64,000 bases of DNA from UBA5109 sp965661005. GTDB taxonomy: Bacteria > Pseudomonadota > Gammaproteobacteria > Pseudomonadales > Pseudohongiellaceae. How positions within the stretch are numbered: the first letter of the stretch is position 1; each line of letters opens with the position of its first letter. The translations under genes were made by a program, and so were the position numbers. The DNA lies in the NCBI GenBank assembly GCA_965661005.1, contig CBFICB010000002.1, forward strand, positions 310,001-374,000. The letters are read 5' to 3'. Positions 45,143-53,886 of the stretch are shown one piece after another. The notes under the pieces are model-generated. The model was not told the DNA's origin. It saw nothing but the letters and a program-made list of their open reading frames with translations, and did no database searches.

Positions 45143-46003
45143 TTAATCTATGCGCTCGGCGGCCATTGCTTCCAAAAACAGGTTTTCATAATTCTCAACT
45201 GCTTCCAGATAACCTTCAGGGTCAAGAAATGTATCCGGACTATAAGCCTGACCAGGTTGCCATTTATCATGAAGTCCGTATTGCGCTGGATGAGCTGCCA
45301 CCCAAACATTGACATTTAAACCTTTTTGATGGGTAAAGGTATGAGCAAAATCAGCAGCGACGCCCGGATAGGTTGGATCAACAGCCAGCTGCTTACCAGG
45401 ATTCACAGTGCCCATGTTAGCAATTAGCACATTATATTCTTGACCATTTTCTTGAACCACCATGGAATAACTGGTGCTACCTTCAGTGTGGCCCGGATGA
45501 TCATGCACAGTCAGGCGAATATCACCAAGTTCAATAATATCATCCTGACCGATTATTTTTTCGACCTCAAGAGGCGCGAAGGATTGGCGTCCACCAAAAT
45601 GCGCGTCGCTGAAGCCTCCATCTTCAAGTACTCGAGCGTCATCTTTTGTTGCCCACATTTCAGCGCCTGTAATTTCTTTGATTTCAGCCATTGCTGCAAC
45701 ATGATCCCAGTGTGCCTGCTGAGTTAGCAAGATGCGCACATCTTCCAAGGCAAAACCCAAGGCTTCTATGTTCTCTCGAGTCATCGCTGTAGAGTCTTCA
45801 AGACCGGTATTGATTAGGATGTGTCCCTCTTCAGAGGTCAGTAGAAACACACCTAAACCAAAGGTGCCTACCGCATAAAGATTGCCAATGATACGATGCC
45901 CTGGAAATGGTTGGGACCAGTCAGCAGGAGCTTGCGCAAAAGTGTGGGCTGAAAAAATCAAAACAAACGCTGTAAATAAGCGAGCAACAAAAGGTCTTCT
46001 CAT
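45143..46003 (-). CDS. Subclass B3-Q-type metallo-beta-lactamase-fold hydrolase
   Basis: The 286-residue protein has a signal peptide (about 1-23, ending FAQA) and a B3-like metallo-beta-lactamase domain. The first motif is QAHWDH (Q96, H98, D100, H101) in place of HxHxDH. H172 (PGHTEGSTSY) and H238 (VAAHPAQYG) complete two zinc sites. Glutamine at the first position is the hallmark of the GOB-like B3-Q group. Whether it hydrolyses beta-lactams or another periplasmic substrate cannot be told from sequence. The ATG at 46003 has GAGGAA 6 nt upstream; an in-frame extension to 46048 lacks support. It is probably cotranscribed with the OFA transporter. Confidence 0.85.
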   Translation of the reverse strand: MRRPFVARLFTAFVLIFSAHTFAQAPADWSQPFPGHRIIGNLYAVGTFGLGVFLLTSEEGHILINTGLEDSTAMTRENIEALGFALEDVRILLTQQAHWDHVAAMAEIKEITGAEMWATKDDARVLEDGGFSDAHFGGRQSFAPLEVEKIIGQDDIIELGDIRLTVHDHPGHTEGSTSYSMVVQENGQEYNVLIANMGTVNPGKQLAVDPTYPGVAADFAHTFTHQKGLNVNVWVAAHPAQYGLHDKWQPGQAYSPDTFLDPEGYLEAVENYENLFLEAMAAERID

Positions 46004-46102
46004 AAGATATTCCTCATTATCATTTCTGATACTTTGTAAACATTCCAAAATTTATAATTAATCCCTTGTTAGTTCTTAGATGAGAGTTTTTAACTAAGAG
46101 CT

Positions 46103-46513
46103 TTACATTAAACCCAGAATAACCCCCATTAGGGTGAGAGCAGAAATGCAATAGCCGGCATTAATAAAGAATCCAGAAAGTGACTGTCTCTCGAAAAGAT
46201 AAAGAATACCTAGAAAAGTTGCTACCCAACCTAAACCAGCAGCAAATCCTGCAAAGGCGCCAAAGCTAACACTGGCATCTGCTCCTATAAACATTTCAAG
46301 GTTTATGGCAGCCACCAATGTCAGTAAAAAAGAGAGGCCAAACACCTTGGTCATATTGCGGTTAACCAGTTCTTCTTCAGTTAGCTTAAAAGCCTTCATA
46401 CAGGCTTTACCAAATAAGGGCCCATACCAGATTCCACCAACAAGGAAACTGGAAACTGCCGCCAGAATTACCGATAACCAACTAATATTTGTTGCCGCAG
46501 TTGCTGCGTCCAT
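46103..46513 (-). CDS. DUF1761 small membrane protein
   Basis: The 136-residue protein has four predicted membrane helices. It shows the DUF1761 pattern: helix 1 ending FLVGGIWYGPLFGKACMKAF, a short cytosolic loop with EEELVNRNMTKVFG, and three further helices. The family has no established function. It lies 99 nt before the metallo-beta-lactamase gene and 104 nt after the sulfatase on the same strand, so it may be read separately. Confidence 0.85.
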   Translation of the reverse strand: MDAATAATNISWLSVILAAVSSFLVGGIWYGPLFGKACMKAFKLTEEELVNRNMTKVFGLSFLLTLVAAINLEMFIGADASVSFGAFAGFAAGLGWVATFLGILYLFERQSLSGFFINAGYCISALTLMGVILGLM

Positions 46514-46617
46514 TTGCCACCTCTTTATAAATTATTATTTTTAAAGGATAACTTAGACTAACTTAGAACACTCTGAATTAAAATATTTGCGAATTATTTG
46601 CGAATTAATAGAGCCTG

Positions 46618-48195
46618 TTATTCTTCAAAAGGCGGCAGTGATTCACTAACAGTTCGCCATTGTTCACCATACAAAGCCTGAAACGTTGCTGGACGGGCAA
46701 CAGAACCTTTGGCCGTTCCGCCTTTCCAAAGATCATATTTTTCGGTTGAATACTGCGCATAAAATGCTGTTAATTTCCTATCCAGCTCAACAGCTATATT
46801 CCGGTAATCAGGATCATTTATAAGATTGATATGCTGCCCCGGATCTCTTGTCATATCATATAATTCGCTTTCACCAAGACTATCGATACGTTTCCAGTAG
46901 GAAAATTCAGGTGTTCGAACGCCACGCGTTTCTTCTTGTTCGTAATAAACTTCATTGTTCCAATCCATCGCTTCGCCAAGTAATGCATTCGCGAAACTTG
47001 TACCGGGACTGTTTTCAAATTGAACATCATCTATACCGATATAATCCAGAATAGTAGTTGCCATATCATATTGACCAATAAGCAAATCACTTTTTTCGCC
47101 TGCTGATATCGAACCAGGGTGACGAATTATCAGGGGAATATTTAAGGCTGCTTCATAGAGGTTGCTCGGTGTAGTAACAATAGTGTGTTGCCACAAGCCA
47201 TGTTGACCATAAAAATTGCCTTGGTCGGATGAATATATAACCAAAGTGTTCTGATCCAATCCTTCTGCCTTAAGAGCTTCAAGCACTCGGCCAACACCAT
47301 CGTCTACTATCGTATTTTGGGAAGCAACATTAGCCATGGATTCTGGATCATTATGGTGGAGAATAGATTGCCGATGCTGGTTCTTCATAAAGCCAGGAAT
47401 GCTGGGGTCTATGAGTTGCTCAAGAATATTTTGATTCACTGCTACGCGCGGGAAAGATTCAAATTCTTCATTTAAATAAGACTCATAATGACGATTTCTT
47501 GCCGGCCCTGTGTTCGTTGGCGGGTTGAGATACGGCCCATCAAAATTGAGTTGCAAATAAAAGGGCTTGTCAGGATCAACCTTCTCCAGATAGTCGACAG
47601 CCTCTTCAGTAAAAAAATCAACAATATGTCGGTCGTTAATCTGGTAAGTCTCGCCATTATCAACAATGGTGTTGTCCCAGAAGTCCAGAGTGTGGCCGTA
47701 AGTAAAGGTTACCCAATGTTGATAGCCAATGGATGATTGCCAAGGCTGTCCCATATGCCATTTGCCAATCATTGCAGTTTGATAGCCACGGTTCTCCAGT
47801 GTTTGCGGCAAGGTTCTAAACTCAGCCACCACAGACCAGTCATCTGGCCATTCACCCAGCTTGGCATCATCAAGCCAGTTATGGACACCATGTTGTGAGG
47901 GCATCAAGCCGGTCATTAATGTTGCTCTGGTCGGCGAGCACATCCCGTTCACCGCAAAAGCGTTTGTGAAAAGTAAACCTTCAGAAGCCAGCTGATTGAT
48001 ATTGGGTGTACGAACATCAGGATTGCCATATGCACCAAGAATAGAGGCGGGCTGGTTATCGGCCATAATAAAAAGGACATTGATATGCTCTGGCGCTTCT
48101 TCGTTTTCTGACGCTTTAGCGACACTCATTATCCCTGAAGATAGGTTTAGCCCTAGCAGGGAGATTACAAATAAAAGCTTAAGTTTATTCATCAT
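46618..48195 (-). CDS. Secreted type I sulfatase
   Basis: The 525-residue protein has a signal peptide (about 1-28) and a sulfatase domain. C86 lies in CSPTRATLMTG and should be converted to formylglycine by a maturase, which is not in this window. Metal-site segments are IMADNQ (D46-N47, where DD is usual) and YSSDQGNFYGQHG. A GKWHMGQPW motif carries active-site lysine and histidine. The preferred substrate, perhaps an algal or other marine polysaccharide sulfate, is unknown. I chose the ATG at 48195, at the start of the signal peptide; a longer frame starts only at a TTG. The Shine-Dalgarno is weak. Confidence 0.9.
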   Translation of the reverse strand: MMNKLKLLFVISLLGLNLSSGIMSVAKASENEEAPEHINVLFIMADNQPASILGAYGNPDVRTPNINQLASEGLLFTNAFAVNGMCSPTRATLMTGLMPSQHGVHNWLDDAKLGEWPDDWSVVAEFRTLPQTLENRGYQTAMIGKWHMGQPWQSSIGYQHWVTFTYGHTLDFWDNTIVDNGETYQINDRHIVDFFTEEAVDYLEKVDPDKPFYLQLNFDGPYLNPPTNTGPARNRHYESYLNEEFESFPRVAVNQNILEQLIDPSIPGFMKNQHRQSILHHNDPESMANVASQNTIVDDGVGRVLEALKAEGLDQNTLVIYSSDQGNFYGQHGLWQHTIVTTPSNLYEAALNIPLIIRHPGSISAGEKSDLLIGQYDMATTILDYIGIDDVQFENSPGTSFANALLGEAMDWNNEVYYEQEETRGVRTPEFSYWKRIDSLGESELYDMTRDPGQHINLINDPDYRNIAVELDRKLTAFYAQYSTEKYDLWKGGTAKGSVARPATFQALYGEQWRTVSESLPPFEE

Positions 48196-48382
48196 GATTT
48201 TTTTCAATCCAGGATTTTTCGTTTGCGCGAATTTAACCAAAGCTACACTCGTAATTCATGAAAATCAAACGAAAAAATTAGCTGATCAAGGCATCTTTAA
48301 GTTCAATTATTATACTTTGGCTACGACAGCCAGTTGACCAATAATTTTTCATTGAACCATTAAGTAATTTTATAATGTAGAA

Positions 48383-49789
48383 TTGAGCGTTTCTTTTTCT
48401 AAACCTAGTAATCCGAAATTGCTCTATCGTCTTCTAACCGGAAAAACATATTCCTCTGCTAAACCAGACCTGGTTCAGGATCCAGTGGGACAGGTTTTAT
48501 TACGCACAACTGTTCCAATCACCATCGGCACCATAGCCATGATTTCCTTTTACCTGGCTGACACCTGGTTTGTCAGCCAGTTAGGCACCCAAGAACTGGC
48601 AGCTCTGGGCTTTACCTTTCCTGCCACAATCATGGTGACCTATCTGGGTGTTGGGCTGGCCATTGGTACATCAGCACTGGTAGCCAAATCTATCGGATCC
48701 AACAATAAGGAAAAAGCGGTGGAATATACCTATGCTGCCGTTGCATTTGGTTACCTCTTTGGCCTGTTACTGATCTTTCCGGCTTTGTCGGCGATTCCAT
48801 GGGTGTTCAACCTGATGGGCGCAAGTGCTACAACATTAGTCTTCATTAATGACTTTTTAAGTGTCTGGTATCTGGGCATTCCCTTAATATTGGTGCAGTT
48901 TGCCGGTACAGCTTGCATGCGCGCTTGTGGTAACTCGGCATTACAGGGACGCTTGATGATGATAGCGGCCGCTGCCAATGTCATTCTGGATCCTATACTG
49001 ATATTTGGACCTGGCCCATTACCCGCTTTTGGCATCAAAGGAGCTGCTATTGCTACCGTGCTGACCTGGGTGATGACCAATATCTTTATCTGGTACCACT
49101 TGGCCGTGAAAGAACAAATGCTGAAAGTTTTTTGGCCCGGTTTTAGTGTCTTGATTCGTGACTGGGTACAACTACTGAAAATAACCCTACCAGCAGCACT
49201 GGCCAACATGATTACGCCTTTATCAACGGGTGTGATTACTGCAACTCTGGCGACTTATGGTTCATCTGCCGTTGCAGGTTACGGCGTCATCATGCGCATA
49301 GAAGCACTGGTCTTGATCGTAGTCCTGGGGATGTCCATGAGTCTGCCACCTTTTATCAGCCAAAATTTTGGCGCTCAAGCCTATGGCCGCTTACGTGAAG
49401 GACTGAAATTATCCCTAAAATTCGTTATGGCATTGCAGTTTGCCTTGTATGTCATCGTCGCGCTGGCAGCACCTTTTATTGCATCATTATTTTCTCCTGA
49501 GCAGGCTGTCAGAGAGGTAATAATTATTGTTCTCAGAATTTTGCCAGCCAGTTATGCATTTCAGGGGATGGTCGTCTTGAGCGCTTCCAGCTTCAACGCA
49601 TTACATGCACCACGCAATGCGCTTGTTACCAGCCTGCTTCGCTTTTTTGTTTTTTATGTACCTCTGGCTTTATTCGGTGCCAGTTTAGGTGGTATCAGTG
49701 GTTTATTTATTGGAGCCGCAATTGGCAATCTGCTTGCCGGACTTTTGATCAGTTGGTGGATTATGCGCTACACCGCAAGGCTCGAGTAA
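48383..49789 (+). CDS. MATE-family efflux transporter
   Basis: The 468-residue protein has twelve predicted membrane helices in two MatE repeats (around PITIGTIAMISFYLADTWFVSQLG and LPAALANMITPLSTGVITATLA), the normal size for NorM/DinF-like carriers. These use Na+ or H+ gradients to export cationic compounds. The start is a TTG at 48383; the next in-frame methionine would cut off the first helix. The gene stands alone on the plus strand, divergent from the sulfatase (187 nt) and convergent with a LysR gene (29 nt). No terminator is visible in that gap. Confidence 0.9.
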   Translation: MSVSFSKPSNPKLLYRLLTGKTYSSAKPDLVQDPVGQVLLRTTVPITIGTIAMISFYLADTWFVSQLGTQELAALGFTFPATIMVTYLGVGLAIGTSALVAKSIGSNNKEKAVEYTYAAVAFGYLFGLLLIFPALSAIPWVFNLMGASATTLVFINDFLSVWYLGIPLILVQFAGTACMRACGNSALQGRLMMIAAAANVILDPILIFGPGPLPAFGIKGAAIATVLTWVMTNIFIWYHLAVKEQMLKVFWPGFSVLIRDWVQLLKITLPAALANMITPLSTGVITATLATYGSSAVAGYGVIMRIEALVLIVVLGMSMSLPPFISQNFGAQAYGRLREGLKLSLKFVMALQFALYVIVALAAPFIASLFSPEQAVREVIIIVLRILPASYAFQGMVVLSASSFNALHAPRNALVTSLLRFFVFYVPLALFGASLGGISGLFIGAAIGNLLAGLLISWWIMRYTARLE

Positions 49790-49818
49790 AAGCAAACAAT
49801 CTCTCTTCACCACATTTT

Positions 49819-50733
49819 TTATGCTGATTCCTGGTTTGCAGTAAATTTGTAAGCTTTGAACTGCTCCCACAAGGCATTAGCCACAGGGCCGAGTATTTGT
49901 GTTTTATTTTTTATGATGTGGTAATTAGTATGAACCTCGCTTTTTATGTCATTCAATTTAAGTATTACTAAAGAGCCATTATCAATCCCCGGCTGTGCAA
50001 ACTGACTTGGCAGACTTCCCCATCCCATCCCGCTTTCTATAAGCATTCTTTTTGTTAAAAAATCATTCACATACCAGCGCCTTTGCCCATCCTGAACACG
50101 CCACTCCCTGTTCCTGGTACCTATACCAGAATCCTGTACAACAATTTGATATTCCTTTAACAGGTCTCGACTAACACTAAGTTTGGAATGACGATCCAAT
50201 AATTTTTTGGACGCAACATTAATCATTGAGCCTTGTATCAAAATCCGTGATTCCAGATTGTCACTAGGCAGGAAAACGTCGTCCCACGGAGAAATGCAAA
50301 GTGTTGCATTTTGACTTTGAAGTGCTTCTACTGCACCACTTAAATATTCTTGCCGAAGGACTATCTGGGTATCCGAAAATTGATTTTGCACTGACTCAAG
50401 CAAGGGCAGGATTACCTTTAAATCAAAGGAGGCTTCTATGGATATAGTAATACTGGTTTCATTACCTTTTGCAATATGGCTGGCTACCTGGCGCAAAGCT
50501 ACAGACTCTTCAACAAGAAGCAGCGCATGCTGATAAAGCATTTTCCCGGCATCAGTTAAGGCCAAACGATAATTTGAACGATTAAACAGTTTGATTTCCA
50601 GATCGGATTCAAGCTGACGAATACCCTGACTAATAGCCGGTTGTGTTTTATGGAGTTTGTCACTGGCCTGTCTTAGCGAGCCTAGTTCAGCTACTTCTTT
50701 GAACATGATTAATTGATCCAGCTTCATACACAT
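49819..50733 (-). CDS. LysR-family transcriptional regulator
   Basis: The 304-residue protein has an N-terminal winged helix-turn-helix (FKEVAELGSLRQASDKLHKTQPAISQGIRQLESDLEIKLFNR is split across residues 11-52). It is followed by a two-lobed substrate-binding domain. The gene is divergent from the DoxX gene across a 201-nt AT-rich region, the usual LysR layout, so DoxX is the likely target, along with autoregulation. The inducer is unknown. A second in-frame ATG lies at 50727. Confidence 0.93.
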   Translation of the reverse strand: MCMKLDQLIMFKEVAELGSLRQASDKLHKTQPAISQGIRQLESDLEIKLFNRSNYRLALTDAGKMLYQHALLLVEESVALRQVASHIAKGNETSITISIEASFDLKVILPLLESVQNQFSDTQIVLRQEYLSGAVEALQSQNATLCISPWDDVFLPSDNLESRILIQGSMINVASKKLLDRHSKLSVSRDLLKEYQIVVQDSGIGTRNREWRVQDGQRRWYVNDFLTKRMLIESGMGWGSLPSQFAQPGIDNGSLVILKLNDIKSEVHTNYHIIKNKTQILGPVANALWEQFKAYKFTANQESA

Positions 50734-50934
50734 ATCGCCTTTTTTATATAAAGCAATAGTTTATATCTTATTAATAATCATTCAATATTTATTAACATAA
50801 TATTTATTCATAATCTTTAATTAGGAGCATTAGTAGCAGGGATGCTTTTCCCTTATCTCTCCATTTCGAAAACTGGCGTCGTTGACAGAAACCAGAGATT
50901 GACTAACTTTAATAATTTATATTGAGGAACAAAA
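50734..50934. promoter_or_regulatory. Divergent LysR/DoxX control region with repeated AT-rich sites
   Basis: This 201-nt gap holds the perfect palindrome TTATTAATAA (50768-50777). It also holds the direct repeat AATATTTATT at 50784-50793 and again at 50799-50808, starting 15 bases apart. Such AT-rich dyads near the regulator are typical of LysR binding regions, although no single T-N11-A box can be picked with confidence. Confidence 0.4.
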
Positions 50935-51294
50935 ATGAGCAAAGCTAAAGCAATAGTGCTATGGATATGTATTGGGCTGGCAAGTCTGGGATTTGCGGCG
51001 GCTGGCGGTGCCAAGTTAATGGGTGTCGAACAGGTTCATATGTCCTTTGCCATCATGGGTCTACCTGTTTGGTTTGGATATTTTATTGGCTTAAGTGAAG
51101 TACTCGGTGCAATCGGTTTATGGCTTCGTAAATTAAGTTTTTATGCCGCTTCTGGTTTGCTTATCATTATGCTGGGAGCGATTTATTTCCATTTACGTTT
51201 TGATGAAATCCCCACCGCTATTCCAGCGGTCATTCTTAGTGCTTTACTAATAAATATTATCTTTGGCCGAATTGGCGACAGGTTGAAATTTTAG
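50935..51294 (+). CDS. DoxX-like family membrane protein
   Basis: The 119-residue protein has four predicted membrane helices. The DoxX-like pattern includes FAAAGGAKLMGVEQVHMSFAIMGLPVWFGYFIGLSEVLGAIGLW. Members of this family are linked to redox or quinone-related membrane functions, but no specific role can be given. A good GAGGA site lies 7 nt before the ATG. It is divergent from the LysR regulator at 50733 and probably controlled by it. Confidence 0.85.
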   Translation: MSKAKAIVLWICIGLASLGFAAAGGAKLMGVEQVHMSFAIMGLPVWFGYFIGLSEVLGAIGLWLRKLSFYAASGLLIIMLGAIYFHLRFDEIPTAIPAVILSALLINIIFGRIGDRLKF

Positions 51295-51414
51295 AGCTGA
51301 TAAAAGGCAGAATAAATAGTCTGAACTTTCAGCAAATGTCTGCCTTAGAATGTTTCTTAATGCGACTTTAAATTATTTTAATTGTGTACTGCCATTAGTT
51401 TGCAAGTAATCATG

Positions 51415-51449
51415 GGGAGATTTGATAAAGACCTTTTTACAAATCTCCC
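51415..51449. terminator. Hairpin between convergent doxX-like and hydrolase genes
   Basis: GGGAGATTTG (51415-51424) pairs perfectly with CAAATCTCCC (51440-51449) around a 15-nt loop. It lies between convergent genes and probably marks both 3' ends. The U-run expected of a strict rho-independent terminator is missing, so the call is tentative. Confidence 0.5.
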
Positions 51450-51467
51450 TAGAACCAAACCTTTAGA

Positions 51468-52382
51468 TCAGCCTCTCACGTATTGATTAAACCAGCCAAT
51501 AGTTGAGCGCCAGGCTTCTGTTGCTGCAGCTTCATTATAGCGCTCAGGTGTTGCGTCATTGAAGAAACCATGAACTGAATCCGGATAGATATGACCTTCA
51601 TAGGTGACACCGGCAGCCCTCAATGCATCCTCATAAGCCGGCCAGGCTTGAACCAATCTTGTATCGAGCGCTCCGTGTTGTATTAACATGGCTGCTTCAA
51701 TATTTGCTGCAGCGGCTGCATCCACTCCGCCCCCATAAAAAGGCACAGCTGCAGAGAGGTCACCGCCCAAACGTGCGGCCAGCTGATTAGACATACTGCC
51801 ACCATAACAAAACCCAGTCGCTCCAATCTTGCCAGTACAATCCGGGCGATTCTTAAGCCATAAGGCTGCTGCCACGATATCTTCAAAGCGTTTGTCAGGA
51901 TTAAGCTGACTGAAAAGCTGACCTCCCTGATAATCGTCTCCAGGATAGCCTCCGACTGAAGTGAGTACATCTGGCGCAAAGGCCATGAAATTAGCTAAAG
52001 CAAACCTTCGAGCAACATCTTCAGTATGCGGATTGAGTCCGCGATTTTCATGCATGACAACTATACCGGGCAATGCTGTGGATGTTTCACTTCTGCTATC
52101 GGCACTGAAAGGACGGACCAGATACCCTCTAATGTATCCATGCCCTTGTGGCGATGGAACAGTGACATAACTGGCGACAATTCTTTCATCATCTCTGGCA
52201 ATTTGTTGCCCCATTGCATAATCAGGCATTAATGCCTGAACAATGGCATTTGCGGAAAAACCAATTACTGCGAATTTTTTGACCTGATCCATGAAAGAGC
52301 GACGACTAATTTCCCCATGGATATACTGGGTATAAAGATCAACGGCTTCTGGTGGAACTGTTCTACGTTCTTTTGATGACAT
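51468..52382 (-). CDS. Tat-exported dienelactone-hydrolase-family protein (second copy)
   Basis: The 304-residue alpha/beta hydrolase resembles the protein at 14776-15651. It carries a twin-arginine signal (SRRSFM at about 26-31, followed by AVIGFSANA). The nucleophile is the cysteine of GATGFCYGG; an aspartate near residue 237 (GALDTRL) and the histidine of DSVHGFFND complete the likely triad. The substrate is unknown. It is monocistronic, convergent with the DoxX-like gene, and lies 293 nt upstream of the dnaJ end on the same strand. Confidence 0.87.
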   Translation of the reverse strand: MSSKERRTVPPEAVDLYTQYIHGEISRRSFMDQVKKFAVIGFSANAIVQALMPDYAMGQQIARDDERIVASYVTVPSPQGHGYIRGYLVRPFSADSRSETSTALPGIVVMHENRGLNPHTEDVARRFALANFMAFAPDVLTSVGGYPGDDYQGGQLFSQLNPDKRFEDIVAAALWLKNRPDCTGKIGATGFCYGGSMSNQLAARLGGDLSAAVPFYGGGVDAAAAANIEAAMLIQHGALDTRLVQAWPAYEDALRAAGVTYEGHIYPDSVHGFFNDATPERYNEAAATEAWRSTIGWFNQYVRG

Positions 52383-52675
52383 GATTCACCCTCTTCTTAT
52401 TATTTTAAAAGATTGAGGCTACCATTATTTTTTGCCTTAAAAAAGCAAGTCACCAAGACAGCGCATGCTAGTGCTAAAACTCATTATCTTTAACTCAGTG
52501 ATTTATTGATGGCTCCTCAAAGTGGGTATTAAAGAAAATTACCTAGAGTCGTTTAGACAGCAACAGACAGGCTAATGAGCCATGATGATTTGAATGAAGT
52601 AGTGCGCAGCCAGCCAGGGTGGCTGAGAATTATTTGAATGAGCCATAAAGTTTATGTCGGTCGCAGTATGCCAGC
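52383..52675. other. Intergenic region with dnaJ 3' hairpin and short repeats
   Basis: Downstream of dnaJ, CAGCCA-GGG-TGGCTG (52611-52625) forms a compact hairpin without a U-run. ATGAGCCAT occurs twice around it (about 52575 and 52635). I see no gene here. The hairpin may protect the dnaJ mRNA end, and the rest should hold the promoter of the Tat-exported hydrolase. Confidence 0.4.
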
Positions 52676-53797
52676 TCAGGATTTTAAGGTGTCGACGAAC
52701 TTCTTAACCCCATCAAACCACGAAGTTCTTTTTGGCGACTGTCGATCACCCTGACTGCTTTGAATTTCCGAGAATTCATTCAGAATTTCTTTCTGGCGTT
52801 TAGTGAGATGAATCGGTGTTTCAACAACAACTCTACACAGCAGATCACCTTGCGAGCCTCCTCTTACAGGCGTCACACCCTTGCCACGTAATCTGAATAA
52901 CTTTCCGGTTTGGGTCTCTGAAGGAATTTTTAATTTAACTTTCCCTTCTAAAGTAGGGACTTCCAACTCACCACCCAGCGCGGCATCAGTAAAACTAATT
53001 GGTATTTCACAATATAAATCGCGCCCGTCACGCTCAAAGATGGCATGCGCTTTCACATTCATTTGCACAAACAAGTCGCCAGGTGGGCCACCATGCACGC
53101 CTGCTTCGCCTTCACCAGATAGACGAATTCGGTCACCGGTATCAACACCGGCTGGCACTTTTACTGAAAGCGTTTTGTTTTCCTGAACGGCACCACGTCC
53201 ATGGCAACTATGGCAAGGATCTTTGATGGTTTTTCCTGCACCCTGACAACGAGGGCAGGTTTGTTGAACTGAAAATGGGCCCTGCCTCATTCTAACCTGA
53301 CCCATGCCTCCACAAGTGGCACAATCTTCAGGTGTCGTGCCTTTTTTGGCACCAGTCCCTTCACAGGTTTTACAGGTCACGCTGGTTGGAATACGGATTT
53401 TGACATTGGAGCCTTTAACCGCATCTTCCAAACTTAAATCGAGTGTATAACTTAAATCCGCGCCGCGTTGAACATGGGAACGCGATCGCCCTCCACCGCC
53501 AAAGATATCGCCAAAGATATCGCCAAAAACATCACCAAAACCTTGTGCCCCTGCGCCACCAAAACCTTGTGGATCAACCCCGTCATGACCAAATTGATCA
53601 TAAGCGGCACGTTTCTCACTATCGGAAAGAACCTCATAGGCCTCGTTAGCTTCTTTGAATCGAGCTTCAGCTTCATCATTATCCGGATTTCGGTCCGGAT
53701 GATTTTTCATCGCGATACGGCGATAGGCCTTTTTGATCTCTTGCTCAGAGGCCCCTTTTTCAATATCGAGTACTTCGTAATAATCTCTTTTGCTCAT
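52676..53797 (-). CDS. dnaJ: Chaperone DnaJ
   Basis: DnaJ is the Hsp40 co-chaperone that delivers substrates to DnaK and stimulates its ATPase. The 373-residue protein has the J domain with HPD (MKNHPDRNPD), a Gly/Phe-rich linker and four CxxCxGxG-type zinc motifs (CKTCEGTG, CATCGGMG, CPRCQGAG, CHSCHGRG). The substrate-binding C-terminal domains follow. The length is typical. It lies 89 nt after dnaK, separated by a hairpin terminator. Confidence 0.98.
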   Translation of the reverse strand: MSKRDYYEVLDIEKGASEQEIKKAYRRIAMKNHPDRNPDNDEAEARFKEANEAYEVLSDSEKRAAYDQFGHDGVDPQGFGGAGAQGFGDVFGDIFGDIFGGGGRSRSHVQRGADLSYTLDLSLEDAVKGSNVKIRIPTSVTCKTCEGTGAKKGTTPEDCATCGGMGQVRMRQGPFSVQQTCPRCQGAGKTIKDPCHSCHGRGAVQENKTLSVKVPAGVDTGDRIRLSGEGEAGVHGGPPGDLFVQMNVKAHAIFERDGRDLYCEIPISFTDAALGGELEVPTLEGKVKLKIPSETQTGKLFRLRGKGVTPVRGGSQGDLLCRVVVETPIHLTKRQKEILNEFSEIQSSQGDRQSPKRTSWFDGVKKFVDTLKS

Positions 53798-53814
53798 AGC
53801 CCGCTCTAAAACCG

Positions 53815-53857
53815 AAAAAAACTAACGTAGGAATTTAAGCCCACGTTAGTTTTTTTG
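53815..53857 (-). terminator. Terminator hairpin between dnaK and dnaJ
   Basis: ACTAACGT (53821-53828) pairs with ACGTTAGT (53843-53850). A and T tracts on both sides give U-runs in either direction. It lies in the dnaK-dnaJ gap, so it should lower dnaJ expression relative to dnaK unless dnaJ has its own promoter. Confidence 0.82.
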
Positions 53858-53886
53858 AAAAACTTAATCTGTATAAGCTTAAGTGT

